Shown here: positions 47,446 to 58,049 of the stretch, piece after piece
How the letters are laid out: each line of letters opens with the position of its first letter
Numbering within the stretch: position 1 is the first letter of the stretch
NCBI GenBank assembly: GCA_031308135.1
Contig: JAHLJT010000631.1
Coordinates: forward strand, 154,831,276-154,895,275
DNA length: 64,000 nucleotides
DNA from: Acheta domesticus
Taxonomy: Eukaryota > Arthropoda > Insecta > Orthoptera > Gryllidae
Direction of reading: 5' to 3'
The notes under the pieces: model-generated
Databases searched by the model: none
What the model saw: only the letters and a program-made list of their open reading frames with translations
What the model was told of the DNA's origin: nothing
Made by a program: the position numbers and the translations under genes

Positions 47446-48048
47446 ATGCGTTGTACAGACTCAAGGATGTTTAATGTTAACGTGAGGGCCGAAGGCCCGA
47501 GCCTCGTCCTCAACTTGGACACGGGTAGCGAAGCGTCACGATTCCACACGAAAGTGCGTTGGCCATATGGCCGTATGGCCGGGCACACTGTGGCGGCGCC
47601 GCGAGTGACTCGTTCGGAACCGAATCGTGCGCGTCAATAGGAACCGAACCCCGTCCTTGAAATTTACCCCCATTGCTATGGAACCCGTATGGAAGGCTTT
47701 ATGCATCCGACCCTCAGTCACTCCACACTGCCGACGATCGGAGTCCAAACGCACGATTTAAATGTTGGCGGTATCTATAAGCATGTACATAACGCCCAGC
47801 TGTAAACTCATCTTGTAAATAATACACCGTTTGGTAAATTTCAAGGACGGCTCCTATTGACGCGCACGATTCGGTTTCGAACGAGTCACTCGCGGCGCCG
47901 CCACAGTGTGCCCGGCCATACGGCCACGTGGCCAACGCACTTTCGTGTGGAATCGTGACGCTTCGCTACCCGTGTCCAAGTTGAGGACGAGGCTCGGGCC
48001 TTCGGCCCTCGCGTTAACATTAAACATCCTTGAGTCTGTCCAACGCAT
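47446..48048. mobile_element. GC-rich palindromic element with ~220-base inverted arms
   Basis: Arms 47446-47668 and 47834-48048 are nearly perfect inverted copies starting ATGCGTTG and ACAGACTCAAGGATGTTTAA; spacer about 165 bases. The arms are G+C- and CpG-rich and contain small nested palindromes (ggccatatggccgtatggcc, ggcgccgcgagtgac). Open frames on both strands in the arms come from composition. A degenerate relative of the arm/spacer junction lies at 48230-48350. Fits a foldback transposon. Confidence 0.75.
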
Positions 48049-48054
48049 AATTAC

Positions 48055-48112
48055 CAACGCATTTTATGCATTTAACATTATGCATGCAACGCATTTTATG
48101 CATTTAACCATT
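48055..48112. repeat. Short direct repeat
   Basis: caacgcattttatgcattta occurs twice in tandem, about 31 bases apart, next to the palindromic element. Confidence 0.7.
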
Positions 48113-48569
48113 GTAATTCTCCATTACACATTCGCACCACACCGCACAATGCACAATGCAAGCACAAAGGCATCTTCCCGCTCCCTGGGTGATCTGTTCT
48201 CGTGGTCCGCGCGAGTGAACTATGCGCAAGTGAACCGTGCGTCGTTGTTTTAATAGTCAGCCGAACCCTGTCCTTAAAATCAGCCGCAATGGGTTCTACA
48301 AAATGTATAGGCTCCACAGGCCGTTCACCGTTGCATAAAGCAAATGTATGGAATCTATAACTATAGGTTCTATAAGTACTTCAAAATGCCACCACTAGAT
48401 AGCGACCCAGTCGATATTTGAATAGTGCGTATTCTGTGTTTCGTTTTGCACGTTCTTAGTGTGTGCTGAGCTCTGGCGAGGTGGTTTTGGCGGCTACACT
48501 AGACTTCGTGTTTGGCGGAGTGTTGGTTTGTCTCTATACGTTCTCAGTAGCAATTTCATTTTATTGCAT

Positions 48570-48700
48570 TATATTCATTCATACATACATATTAGTTTAC
48601 TTTTTATTTAATTCTTATTTAAGTACAGTTCATTAAAGAATAGACTGTACTTAAATAAGAATTAAATAAAAAGTAAAATAATGTCCGTATGAATAATATT
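48570..48700. repeat. Short foldback with perfect 34-base arms
   Basis: 48596-48629 and 48644-48677 are exact inverted copies (tttactttttatttaattc ...), loop 14 bases; pairing continues imperfectly for about 20 bases outward. Could be a MITE or a replication-slippage product. Confidence 0.85.
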
Positions 48701-49369
48701 CACTAAAATTCAACACTCAAAAATACACCAAAAACGCACCCTACACACCAAATAAAACTCTAAAAAAATATTATATCACAACACGGACGCCAAGAACCAC
48801 CAATAACCTCAAACACTAGTAAACAGATGCTTGCAGCAGTGCGCAGTGTCGCCATGTTGCTTATTTGTAAATCTCTAAGCATTTGTAGACATGTCTTAGG
48901 ACCTACAAGATATAGAACATTTTGTAGGTTCCATAAGTCGTACTGGTCATTTCAGAAACACGTTTTGCCGCTGTAGACTATTTTATAGAATCAATAAGCT
49001 TATGGATTCCATATCGAACGTTATGCAACCGGCCCTTACACTTGGATTTTTATTTCTTGTCCTGTGGGGGCTTGTCTATGGAATATCACAGGGCATTTCG
49101 TGTCTTTCTCCGTCGTGCCGTTAGATGTCCCATGATCGCCAGCACTGCTTGATACAGTCGCGATGACGCGACTCCTAGCGACACGACTGAGAATGACGCG
49201 AAATACCTGGAGATATTCCATCGTGAAGAGAAGCCCCCACACGCCAAGAAATAAAAACCCAACTATACGCTATCCTTTTATAATTTTAAATTTAGTTGCT
49301 TTTTTAAATTATTTCACCTGGTATTGTATGCTAGAGCGTTTTGATTTTTGTTTTTAATTGGCATAAAGA

Positions 49370-49800
49370 TAATTTACTTTAGCTAATTTAAAAAGTTTGT
49401 TCTTTGTGTTCTGCCATAGCACAAGTTTTCCCCTACTATATACCTCCGCGTACTCGTGCGAGAACTCTCGCATGTTAAACCCCACACTCATCCATTGTAT
49501 TTCCATTCTAAGAGGGAAATTTGTTAACTAAACGTGTTTATTTGTTTAAAAATGTATATAGGTAACTCGCAATGTACTAACACAATATCAAAAATAATAA
49601 ACAATGCAATTGAGGTTTAAAAGACATTTTCAAATAAGATTTATTCAGTATTATGGAGAATTTTCTTGAAACAATTCACAACACTTCCTTAAAGACAACA
49701 TTTGAAGTAATTATTCAATATGTTTTGACAGTTAGCTTTTAGATTTTCGTGATAGTCACAAAATAATATTAGCTTTTGACTTTTGAGAAAGCTACGTGAC
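49370..49800 (-). repeat. Palindromic repeat family P, copy 2
   Basis: Shares gtgcgagaactctcgcatg, cacaagttttcccctacta and aaacgtgtttatttgttt with copy 1, and the following AT-rich block to about 49710. Only one arm of the palindrome is present. Confidence 0.65.
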
Positions 49801-49809
49801 TGAACCCGC

Positions 49810-50160
49810 TGACTTGAAAATTTCAATGAATCATTGCTGATAACGAAAATACCGGTAAAGGTAAAACACAAACACAGTCTTCACTCTTCACTGTACACCT
49901 ACATCGCTCCACAATTAGGTACATAGCACTTACAGACCACGGCAAAACATTAATTGAATGATTTCACTTCACTCATAAGACAATCTTCATAGGTATCAAG
50001 CAATTATAATAATACTTCTAGTTGTTGCTGGAGAGCAAATCTTGAATTAATGATTATGCAAATAAACCTTGTCAGACTGCACAAACCACGGTGTATACAG
50101 AAAGCGTAAATATAAGATTGAGGAATCTAAGCCTTCTAAGCATGTCACAAAAATGGTTAC
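49810..50160 (-). repeat. Dispersed repeat, copy 2
   Basis: Reverse complement of the unit at 33346-33700 (acttgaaaatttcaatgaat ... gaatctaagccttctaagc). Confidence 0.7.
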
Positions 50161-50551
50161 CAGAAGGAAGGGCTGAAATATTGAGGTGGCCTTGCTGGTA
50201 CAGAAACGCAGAACAGAATATTTAATTGAAAGTCGAGTAAAGTCTCATCTTGTAGATTATTATGTGAAAAACGTTGCTTTGAGACCTTTGGCCTGAAAAG
50301 TTTAGTTTTTGAGGCCCTAGAACGCTTTGTTTCGGAGTTATTTGACGAAAATTTTGGCAAGTGTTGCAAGTTGCATTTGACTTGAATATGCGTTTTTTAA
50401 AACAAATCCTTCATATTTTTAAAGTCAAAGTGCAATTCGTCACGTCTCCATGAAATTCTCTTTCTCTAGAGACCTCATTTATAAAGGTATACTACTGAAA
50501 TAATACAGGAGACGATCTGAAGTAAAATAGCTTGAAATAAATTAAAAACAA

Positions 50552-51712
50552 CTAGTTGTGCTACAGAATGGCACAGACTTTCTCTTCTTAGATTTCTATT
50601 TCCTTGGTTCTGGGCTATCTATTCGGAATTGCCATATACTCTTGCCAGCTGCCATCAGTCGCTGCCCAAACTACACTTTTTGGACATTTTCTTAATTTTT
50701 CGGTTTCCAAATGCTACTACAGAAATATTAATTTTAGAATATTAAAAAAACACAAAAACGTCCTCAATGGCAATTTTCTTTTAAAAATTTGTAGTTGTTT
50801 TTAAGAAAATGGCGTTTAAGCGGAACTAAAAATGCGAAATTTGAAGCTCTTTTTCGCAGAAAATTTTTGAGTTTTCAAAAATTTTGATGTAATTTGAAGC
50901 ACTTACCCTCACAAATATAATAATGGTTACAAATTGCTGGTAATGTGTATATTAAAGGTATGAGAGATGATTAAAAAAATTACATTTGTGTAATTTTTGA
51001 AAATACAAAAAAATACCTCAAAATAAACTTTACGTCATATTAAAGAGTGCAATTAGCACTATCCGTTCCAAACGTTTAAAGAAAAAAATTGGAGCCATTT
51101 ATGAGAAAATGGCGTTTGAGCGTTTCTGAAGCTGCGAAATTGTGTTTTCGAGAAACTTTGCTGGATATTATTTAAAGAACATGTACTCATTAAAATAATA
51201 GTGTCAAGAAATCGCCGGTAGTATAAATATTAACGACGTGAGAGACAAGTCCAGAAATTACTTTTTTGCAAATTTTGTAAAAAGAAAGACTAGAGCAATA
51301 TGGCGTTTGTGTCATCTAATATAGTACATTTAGCACTATCCCTATGAAAAGTTTTAAAATTCTCCCGCGGGCTTCATGTTAAGTACCCCCAAATTTTGAA
51401 GAAAGTTTTTCAAAATCTCAAAACTTCGACTCGAGTCAGATCGACAGATGTATCTTTAATTTGAAAAAAAATCCTATGTATGGTTTAGGCGCTAGTTGTG
51501 TTCACAGACGGACGGACGCTTTGCTTTCAATTAGTTTTTCGGTGTCAAGGACTCACAAAACAGGGATTCTGGCTACACTACGTTTTAGAGGATTTGTTTC
51601 CTTAATGTAGCAACTGGTTTTATCTACTTTTTCTTTAAGAGGGCCCGGCAATGAATTTTTTCTGCCGAAAATTCGCCGGTTTTTCGCGCAGCATTACATA
51701 ACTTTCCCTATC
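50552..51712 (-). mobile_element. HINE copy, 5' terminus slightly truncated
   Basis: 3' terminus CTAG at 50552 followed by T (50551). 5' end breaks at ctttccctat near 51712, where family-P-linked sequence begins. GTCY tract reduced to cagacggacggacg at 51502-51515. Internal deletion near 51355 removes part of the middle. Confidence 0.8.
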
Positions 51713-52084
51713 CGATATTTTCGCACTACTTTGCTTTGCTCTCTCAAGAGTAAAAACTTTTTCAATTACTTTTGTGTCTTTCAAGGAAAGCGAAAAACTA
51801 AATCTCAAGGAAGACTGAATCATTTCTTCAAATTTTTTTAAAGAAGTATGAATTGTTCCAAGAACATCTTCTATAATAGTAAATAAATCTTATGGAAAAT
51901 TTTTTTCCCAACATTAATTGCATTATTACTTTTGTTTAATATACTGTAAGTACATTAGAAGTTACATTTATACATTTTAAAAAAAATAAACACGTTTCAT
52001 TAACAACTTTCCTTCTTAATGGAAAGGATAGACAAATGGATAGGGAAAGGGTGAGGCTCATCATGCGAGAGTACGCTAGTTGTA

Positions 52085-52086
<2 letters not shown>
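51713..52086 (-). repeat. Palindromic repeat family P, copy 3
   Basis: Carries acacgtttcattaacaac and tcatgcgagagtacgctag, plus a 5' block (ctctcaagagtaaaaacttt) also seen near 47040-47095. Ends at a (TAA)n tract. Confidence 0.6.

Positions 52087-52139
<53 letters not shown>
52087..52139. repeat. (TAA)n microsatellite
   Basis: About 17 units. No Dong sequence recognised next to it. Confidence 0.95.
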
Positions 52140-52287
52140 TTGTTAGCCAACTAAGATCCCAATAAGTGAAAGGGTCTCATGCCTTTTTGCAGGGAAAGCT
52201 GAAAGATGTGATAGTGATGATGACGGATGAAAGGACTAGGATGATGGTGGGAAGTGACAGGTGGGGTGGTGGGAGGTGATCGTGGCA

Positions 52288-53631
52288 TTTTTCTTTCCCG
52301 TATACGTATGTATACACGGAGTGATATACGTAAGTATAGGGAAAGCTATGTAATGTTGTGCGAAAACGGCGAAAGAAAATTAATTACCGGGCCGTGAAAA
52401 CGAAAAAGTGGATAAAACCAGTTGCTAAATTAAGAAGAAAAAAATCCCCTAGCACGTGGTGTAGCCAGAAACCCTGTTTTCTAGGTCCTTGATACCGAAA
52501 AACCAATTGAAAGGAAACCATCCGTCTGTCCGTCTGTCTGTCTGTCTGTGGACACTGCTACCGCCTAAACCATACGTACGATTTCTCACAATATGGATAT
52601 TCCCCGGTCGATCTGATTCTAGTCAAAGGTTTGAGATTTTGAAAAAGATTCTTCAAAATTTGGGGGTACTTTATATGAAGCCCCCCGGGGATTTTCAAAA
52701 CTTTCTCAAAAATGGCTCCAAATTTTTTCTTTAAATATCTTGTATGAATAGAGTAAAATACACTTACTAACATGGCATAGGTCCGATTTTCACGGATAAC
52801 TCTGAATTTTCGAAAAATTACATAAATGTAATTTTTCGAAAATTACGGTTTTTTCAAAAATTTTTAAAATTTCGGTTTTTTTGAAAAATTACAAAAATTT
52901 AATTTTTTTCACGTGTTTCTCACGTCGATAATATTTACAATAGCGACAATTTTTTCACATTATTATATTTACGAGTACATATGCTTTAAATAATGTCAAG
53001 TAAAATTTCTCGAAAACAACCGTTTTCTGTGAAAAGTAGCTCAAAATTTTCAGAAACGCTCAAACGCCATTTTCTCATATATGGCTGCAAATTTTGTCTT
53101 GATACTTTTGTAACGGATAGTGCTAATTTTACTCTTAAGTATAGCGTAAAGTTTATTTTGAGTTATTTTCTTTTTTTCAAAAATTATATAATTTTAATTT
53201 TTTTAAAGATCTCTCACATCTTTAATATTCACATTACCAGTAATTTGTAAACATTATTATATGTGTGGGAGTATGTGCTTCAAATAATTTCAAATATAGT
53301 ATTTTGAAAACTCAAACATTTTCTGTGAAAAAATCAAATTTCGCATTTTTAGCAGCGCTAAATCGCCAATTTCTCTTAAACGGCACATAATATTTAATAG
53401 AAATTTGCAACTTATGAGTATGTTTTTGTGTTCTTTAATATTCTGCAATTAATGTTTCTGTTCCACCAATAGGAAACCGAAAAATTAAGAAAATGACAAA
53501 AAAAGGTACTTTTGGCGGTGATAGATGACAGCTGGCAAGAAAGAGTTAGTAGCAATTCCGAATAGCTAGCGAAGACCCAAGGAAATAGAAAACTAATAGG
53601 GTAAGTCTGTGCCATTCTGTAACACCACTAG
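52288..53631 (+). mobile_element. HINE family, best complete copy (non-autonomous Helentron/Helitron2-like)
   Basis: Both termini present, 1.34 kb. 5' end TTTCTTTCCCGTATACG within a palindrome (cccgtatacg ... gtatagggaaag), then gctatgtaatgttgtgcg, a conserved gtggataaaaccagttgc block, (GTCY)n at 52520-52548, gcataggtccgattttcacg, and subunits carrying caaaaatggctccaaatttt and tttctcatatatggctgcaa. 3' end gtaagtctgtgccattctg, then ACCACTAG at 53631 followed by T. No coding capacity. In sister copies the 5' end and the 3' subterminal part share the inverted repeat ACTTTCCCGTA. CTAG|T, asymmetric inverted repeats, a microsatellite and subrepeats are the features of HINE/DINE-1/mini-me elements; the class is inference. 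Confidence 0.8.
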
Positions 53632-53639
53632 TTTAATCA

Positions 53640-54190
53640 TCCCAGCATTCGCCTTATGACCGAGAGAAACCACGAAAAACCCCGGTCAAGATGGCCGGAC
53701 CGGGGATCTATTTCGGGCTTCCTCACTGTGATGTCAGCGAGCTACGCTTCACTCGGTGCTGCATAGTGCCACGTCACTCGCGGTCTCCGCGAATGACGGT
53801 GAAGTTGGGTCGCCTTACCTTCCAGCTAGCTCAGGTGACAGAAAGGTGGCCTGAAAGAAATAGGATGGCGAGTGGACGTTGTTTCAGCAAGAAAGAACAT
53901 ATCTGAATGAGGTTAATGTAAAAAAAATTAATGATTCAAAAAGAGATTAACCTAGATGTACACTACCATGCACGAGCTCATGAATTTTCCGCCTAATGCA
54001 AACCAAAATAAGCGAAACAAGAGAAATTAAAATTAAATTATTACAATCAACAACAGACAAAATGCATTACACAAAAAAATCTATGACTAATTTTATTAAC
54101 GGCCAATGCGTGGTTTTAAATATTTCCTTCCCTACTTGTTTTGAGCTAACTGACAAAAGTTTGAGCTAACTGACAAACTAACAAAAGTTC
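53640..54190. repeat. Possible dispersed repeat followed by unassigned sequence
   Basis: cccagcattcgccttatgac, then cgaaaaaccccggtcaagat and ggccggaccgggg resemble a repeat that I recall as common in polyneopteran insect genomes (CCCAGCATT...GGAAAACC...ATGGCCGGACG). Remainder has no recognised feature. Confidence 0.4.
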
Positions 54191-55375
54191 ATTCCGTAGC
54201 GCCTGTGGGGCAATTGAGCGCTTTCGGCGAAGCTCTCGTACACATCACCGTCTGGAGATTTTCATGGTCATTGCCCCATTCAGCGGGGCGTCTCAGAAAG
54301 GGAGCCCGAGCGGCCCGGCGGCGGTGGCGGAGGAAGAGGCGGGTGGCGGCGGTCAGCTCGACTGGGCCGCGCGGTTCTGCGCGCCGCTCCGAGGGAGGGG
54401 TGTGCGGCCGGGAACAATGTTCCTCTCAGCTGGTCGAGCGGGCGCCTTCAGGTAGCGCTTTCGACGGGCATTGACGTAAACGGTGGCGATCTTGACGATT
54501 AACGTAGTCACTTCTGCGTGCTTATGCCAAATATAGACTAATAATCACGTCTACTTCAACAAAATCAATTATTTTGGTTCATCGAATCGTGGCCAAGCAC
54601 GGCACATTGAATAACTTGAACCGATTAAACTATGGTTCAGAAAATTGATCAAGTCCGAAAGAGAAACTTTCTCTTGAAAAGTCTCGCCACAAGATAAAAT
54701 CAAGTGAAGACCCCGAAGGGCAATCACAGAGTGCCTTCACCAAGTCTTATTAACAAGCGCCTCTGTCGAAAGTCGAAAGCAGAGCGATACTCAGCCAAAA
54801 GCCGAAAACAGAATGCTACTCAGTCAAAAGTCGAAAGCGGAATGCCTTCGGATGTTACTTTCTTTCTGATCGCTGCCTCGGTCCCCTCCAAAAATTCTCT
54901 AAGTTCGAGAAAGTTCTACTACTCGTACAATTTTGAACCCGTTCGTCGATAGGCTACAGGAAATTGCGCAGTGAAATTGCTTCGTCCAATTGCTAAAGGC
55001 GTTTGAAGGGGGACCTTTAATAGAAAATTTCCAGTATCTTCTGTCTCAAGTCTCTCTGTCTTACGTTATGTACTTGGACGCACGTGCAAGCCTAGACATG
55101 CGTCGTAGGAGTGGGCCAGGGCGAGCGTAATTTTTGTTGACATCCACTGGATGGCGGCCCAGGGGCTTGAAGGGGGTGGGTGCGTTCTCTTAAGTAACGC
55201 TTCCCGGAAGACAAACACGCGGAGGGTGGTCGGGCACAAAGAACGGGGGCGGCTGCGGAGGAGGCGCGCAGCTGCGCGTGACGGATTAGAGCGGGGGGAG
55301 TCCCGCCAAAAATTCCCCGGCGCCAGCGGAGGCGCCTTTCGCAGATTATTGCCAGAGAAATGTAGAAATTAATGC
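54191..55375. other. GC-rich block with unconvincing open frames
   Basis: Strong GC enrichment at 54280-54480 and 55080-55340. Includes a degenerate tandem repeat (unit about 29 bases, agtcgaaagc/ctactcagtcaaa) at 54771-54850. Frames on several strands look compositional. Confidence 0.4.
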
Positions 55376-57206
55376 TAATTTAATGAAGTTGATATTCGGT
55401 AATGCTGCAACAGAAATAGGGAAATGGAATTTTATTACTCTAGGCATTGTATATTGTATTTTTTCTTAAGGATTGGTATTAACTAATACCTTGTGGAATG
55501 CTCTGCTCCACTTCCACTGCTTCGACTTCGAGTTCCATAGGTTGGGAAATTTGGCTTCATCTCTTTTTCCAGATCTTCTCTAGTTCATCTTCATAAACCA
55601 CTGTCATATTATCACAACTCTTCTCGCAATTGAGTCACAAGTTGGAGCATTTAAACCCTGCCTTTTTGGAGCCACAATTTTTTAACATTTTTTGTTGCAT
55701 TTGCATGAAACAAGTGTCAATAAAGCTGAGGGTCCAGGTGGTAACAATGCAACACACGCAAGACCATGCTTAGTTCTTTTCCATCCCCACTCATCAGGAT
55801 TTTTTTTCGATGCCAGGCCATTGCTGGTCCTGATGGTGGACTCGTTTTCAGCCGAAAAATCACGGATTTCCGGCACACGATTACATAACTTTCTCTTTTT
55901 ACGAAGTACCTTCGTAAGGGCGAGAAAGTAATCGTTTTTCAAAAAACCTAAACATTTTTCATTTTTTTCCCTGATAGACGAAGGAACGCATAAAAAATTG
56001 CGCACGTTTCATTTTCTTTGGATTTGTTCTCATTTTGAAGTAAAAAGTTATACACTATTTTCTGCACAAGCCACTATCTCAAGTAGTATACCGTCTGATG
56101 CATTCAGATAATTTAAAAATTGTTTCATTTGATTACAATTTGTATTCAGAAATATTCAAATCTAGTATGACTTTATTTAGTCAATTTTCAATCGTATAAG
56201 TCTCTACACAAAAACGGACTTTATTTAACAACCAGGCAAATAATTTCTGTTGCCTATGATTGCAGACTGCATTATCTTTAAGTCAATTGTACCATGTTAA
56301 GAATCTAATGTATACTGCGAATAATATTTCTGTCGACTTGACAGCTCCAGGCTGAGAGGGGAGAGGGGGTTCCGTTATCCAATCCGAGGCTTCAAATTGT
56401 GATGATGTCACTACAGAGTTGCCGACGTTTACTAAGAAACAAATGAAATGTAACAGCGCGAAACAACTGAAAATTGAAGAGCGCCGAGCGCCAAGAGGAG
56501 AGCCATTACTTGTTAGGTTATGCATCGTGTGTGCAGTTATATCGTCTACTGATAAATGCTTACTTAAAGGCTGATATACTTATGACACGACGTATATGTA
56601 CATCCACCTTACGGGGCATTTCTAATTTTTATCTTTATGCCAATGCATTCAATAGGACGCCTCCTTGAAAACCTTGTAAATAACAGGCAGACAGTAACTT
56701 CGAAAAGTCCTGCAATTTGTTTTATTGTGAACGTTCTGTGAAAGGTATGTATTCAAACCAAGATGTCTTGATTTTAGATAGTTCTCTCTTATAAATCTTT
56801 CATAATGAATACTATGCATCTTCCTTCTTAAAACGCGTATCGCTGTACTTTCATTTGCTTGGCGCGTCTTATGCAAAAATGTTTCGTTATTCCTTGCTTT
56901 GGCAGGATTATAGTGTAAGGGACTGCGATAAAATTGTGTAACAGAATTTCATCAAATAAACTAGTGTCATTATTACAATTCTACCAAAAATACAATAAGC
57001 TGGACGTGTATGCCTCAACAGCTGATCTGATGCAAGAACGAACACGTGTCTGCCGCCCGAGTAAGTGGCAACATCGCTCTCCCCCACCCCCGGCTGTCAA
57101 GTCGGCAGAAGTTTTGCTCGCAATGTACTTATAACATTTCCCAATGCTCATTTTCAAGAGGTTATATGTTATTAGTTGATGATACCTATTTTTTGTTTTG
57201 TTTCAG
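55376..57206. other. Unassigned host-intron sequence before the DNAI7 exon
   Basis: 55860-55940 holds a small hairpin-like sequence (tttctctttttacgaagtac, then cttcgtaagggcgagaaag) reminiscent of, but not equal to, a HINE 5' end. No gene recognised. Confidence 0.4.
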
Positions 57207-57363
57207 TGAATGTCCCTCGTGATTTAGAACGAGTTCCTTTTCACGTCAAATACACTCCCCCTCCTCCTCCAGAACCTGGACAAAGGCGTTTGCCGGAAGA
57301 AATAGAAGCGGAGCTCAAGAAACAGGAAGAACAACTTGAAAAATTACCACTTGTGAACATCGG
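57207..57363 (+). CDS. DNAI7: DNAI7 (CASC1) internal exon with proline- and glutamate-rich linker, ends at a GC donor
   Basis: Acceptor ttttgttttgtttcag precedes 57207. The 51 codons read VPRDLERVPFHVKYTP, a run of five prolines, then a charged helix rich in E, K and Q ending in LPLVNI. This corresponds to the linker before the CASC1 C-terminal domain (vertebrate copies have a YPPE-type segment here). The frame stays open to a TAG at 57419, but no GT donor gives the phase the next exon needs. A GC donor does: GG|gcaagt at 57363/57364 matches the GC-AG consensus, leaves two bases (GG), and joins the single G of the exon at 62299 to give Gly, so the protein reads VNI-G-LPENVLWFEPP. The call is made from homology plus phase; a cDNA would settle the donor. 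Confidence 0.8.
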
Positions 57364-57369
57364 GCAAGT
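57364..57369 (+). other. GC splice donor of a DNAI7 intron
   Basis: GG|GCAAGT. Paired with the acceptor cgtag at 62294-62298, the intron is 4.9 kb. See the exon entry for the phase argument. Confidence 0.7.
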
Positions 57370-57939
57370 TAAATTTAATGTTTCAAATGAACATTTGCAC
57401 ATCAGATTGCAGTATCGATAGATGCTCCTCAGCAAACCTTTGTCTGAAAACCTATCAGAATCTAATGGAAGAATATCATATATATTATTTTCGTTAAAAC
57501 CGTGAATTTGTTGTCCCTCCTACTCGGCTCATAGTGAACGGATTTTAACAAATGAGGTACCAAAAAAGATAAAAAAATCAGGAATGGAGGTCACTAAATA
57601 TTGCAAATCACGAAGCTTTTCGTTATTAATAAAATGCTAGGAAACTTTTGTTGTTTGAACTTTGCGGCTGGGATAGTTAGCGTGCCCTCCGCGCGCTGCC
57701 TGTCAAGATGGCGGTTATGCGCACACCATCCGCCACAGGAGAACTCACGTGGTTGTCGCATGTGAATCGAAGCGGCGGGAAGCGGAAATCTGTTGAGCGT
57801 TCCGTTAAGACAAACATGTGTGCGACTATTTATCAATTGTGTTGTAAGTGTTCAATGTAAAATTTTGTGTATGTTCTTATATATCTTTTATGTGATATCT
57901 ACGGATTTATGTAATTCGTCTAGCATACGCCAGCTGGCA

Positions 57940-58047
57940 AGAAGCCTTTGCACGCGGTATTACCCACGTGGCCAACGTGTATTTCTACATGTGGCTGGAA
58001 GCGGAAAGCATCCCTTCAGTGCGATGTAATCGCACGGGTTCAGCTAG
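57940..58047 (+). mobile_element. Candidate Helitron 3' end
   Basis: Hairpin GTGCGAT-gta-ATCGCAC (58019-58035), then ggttcag and CTAG at 58044-58047 followed by T. Such a short hairpin about 10 bases ahead of CTRR|T marks a Helitron 3' end. The 5' end was not located, so the left boundary is nominal. Different family from the HINE copies. Confidence 0.5.
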
Positions 58048-58049
58048 TT

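Noticed and set aside
47446..48057. Open frames of 60-73 codons in the inverted arms
   Set aside because: The same peptide appears in both arms because they are inverted copies; no start or splice context.
54205..54474. Arg-rich open frames
   Set aside because: Compositional; overlapping frames and no similarity.
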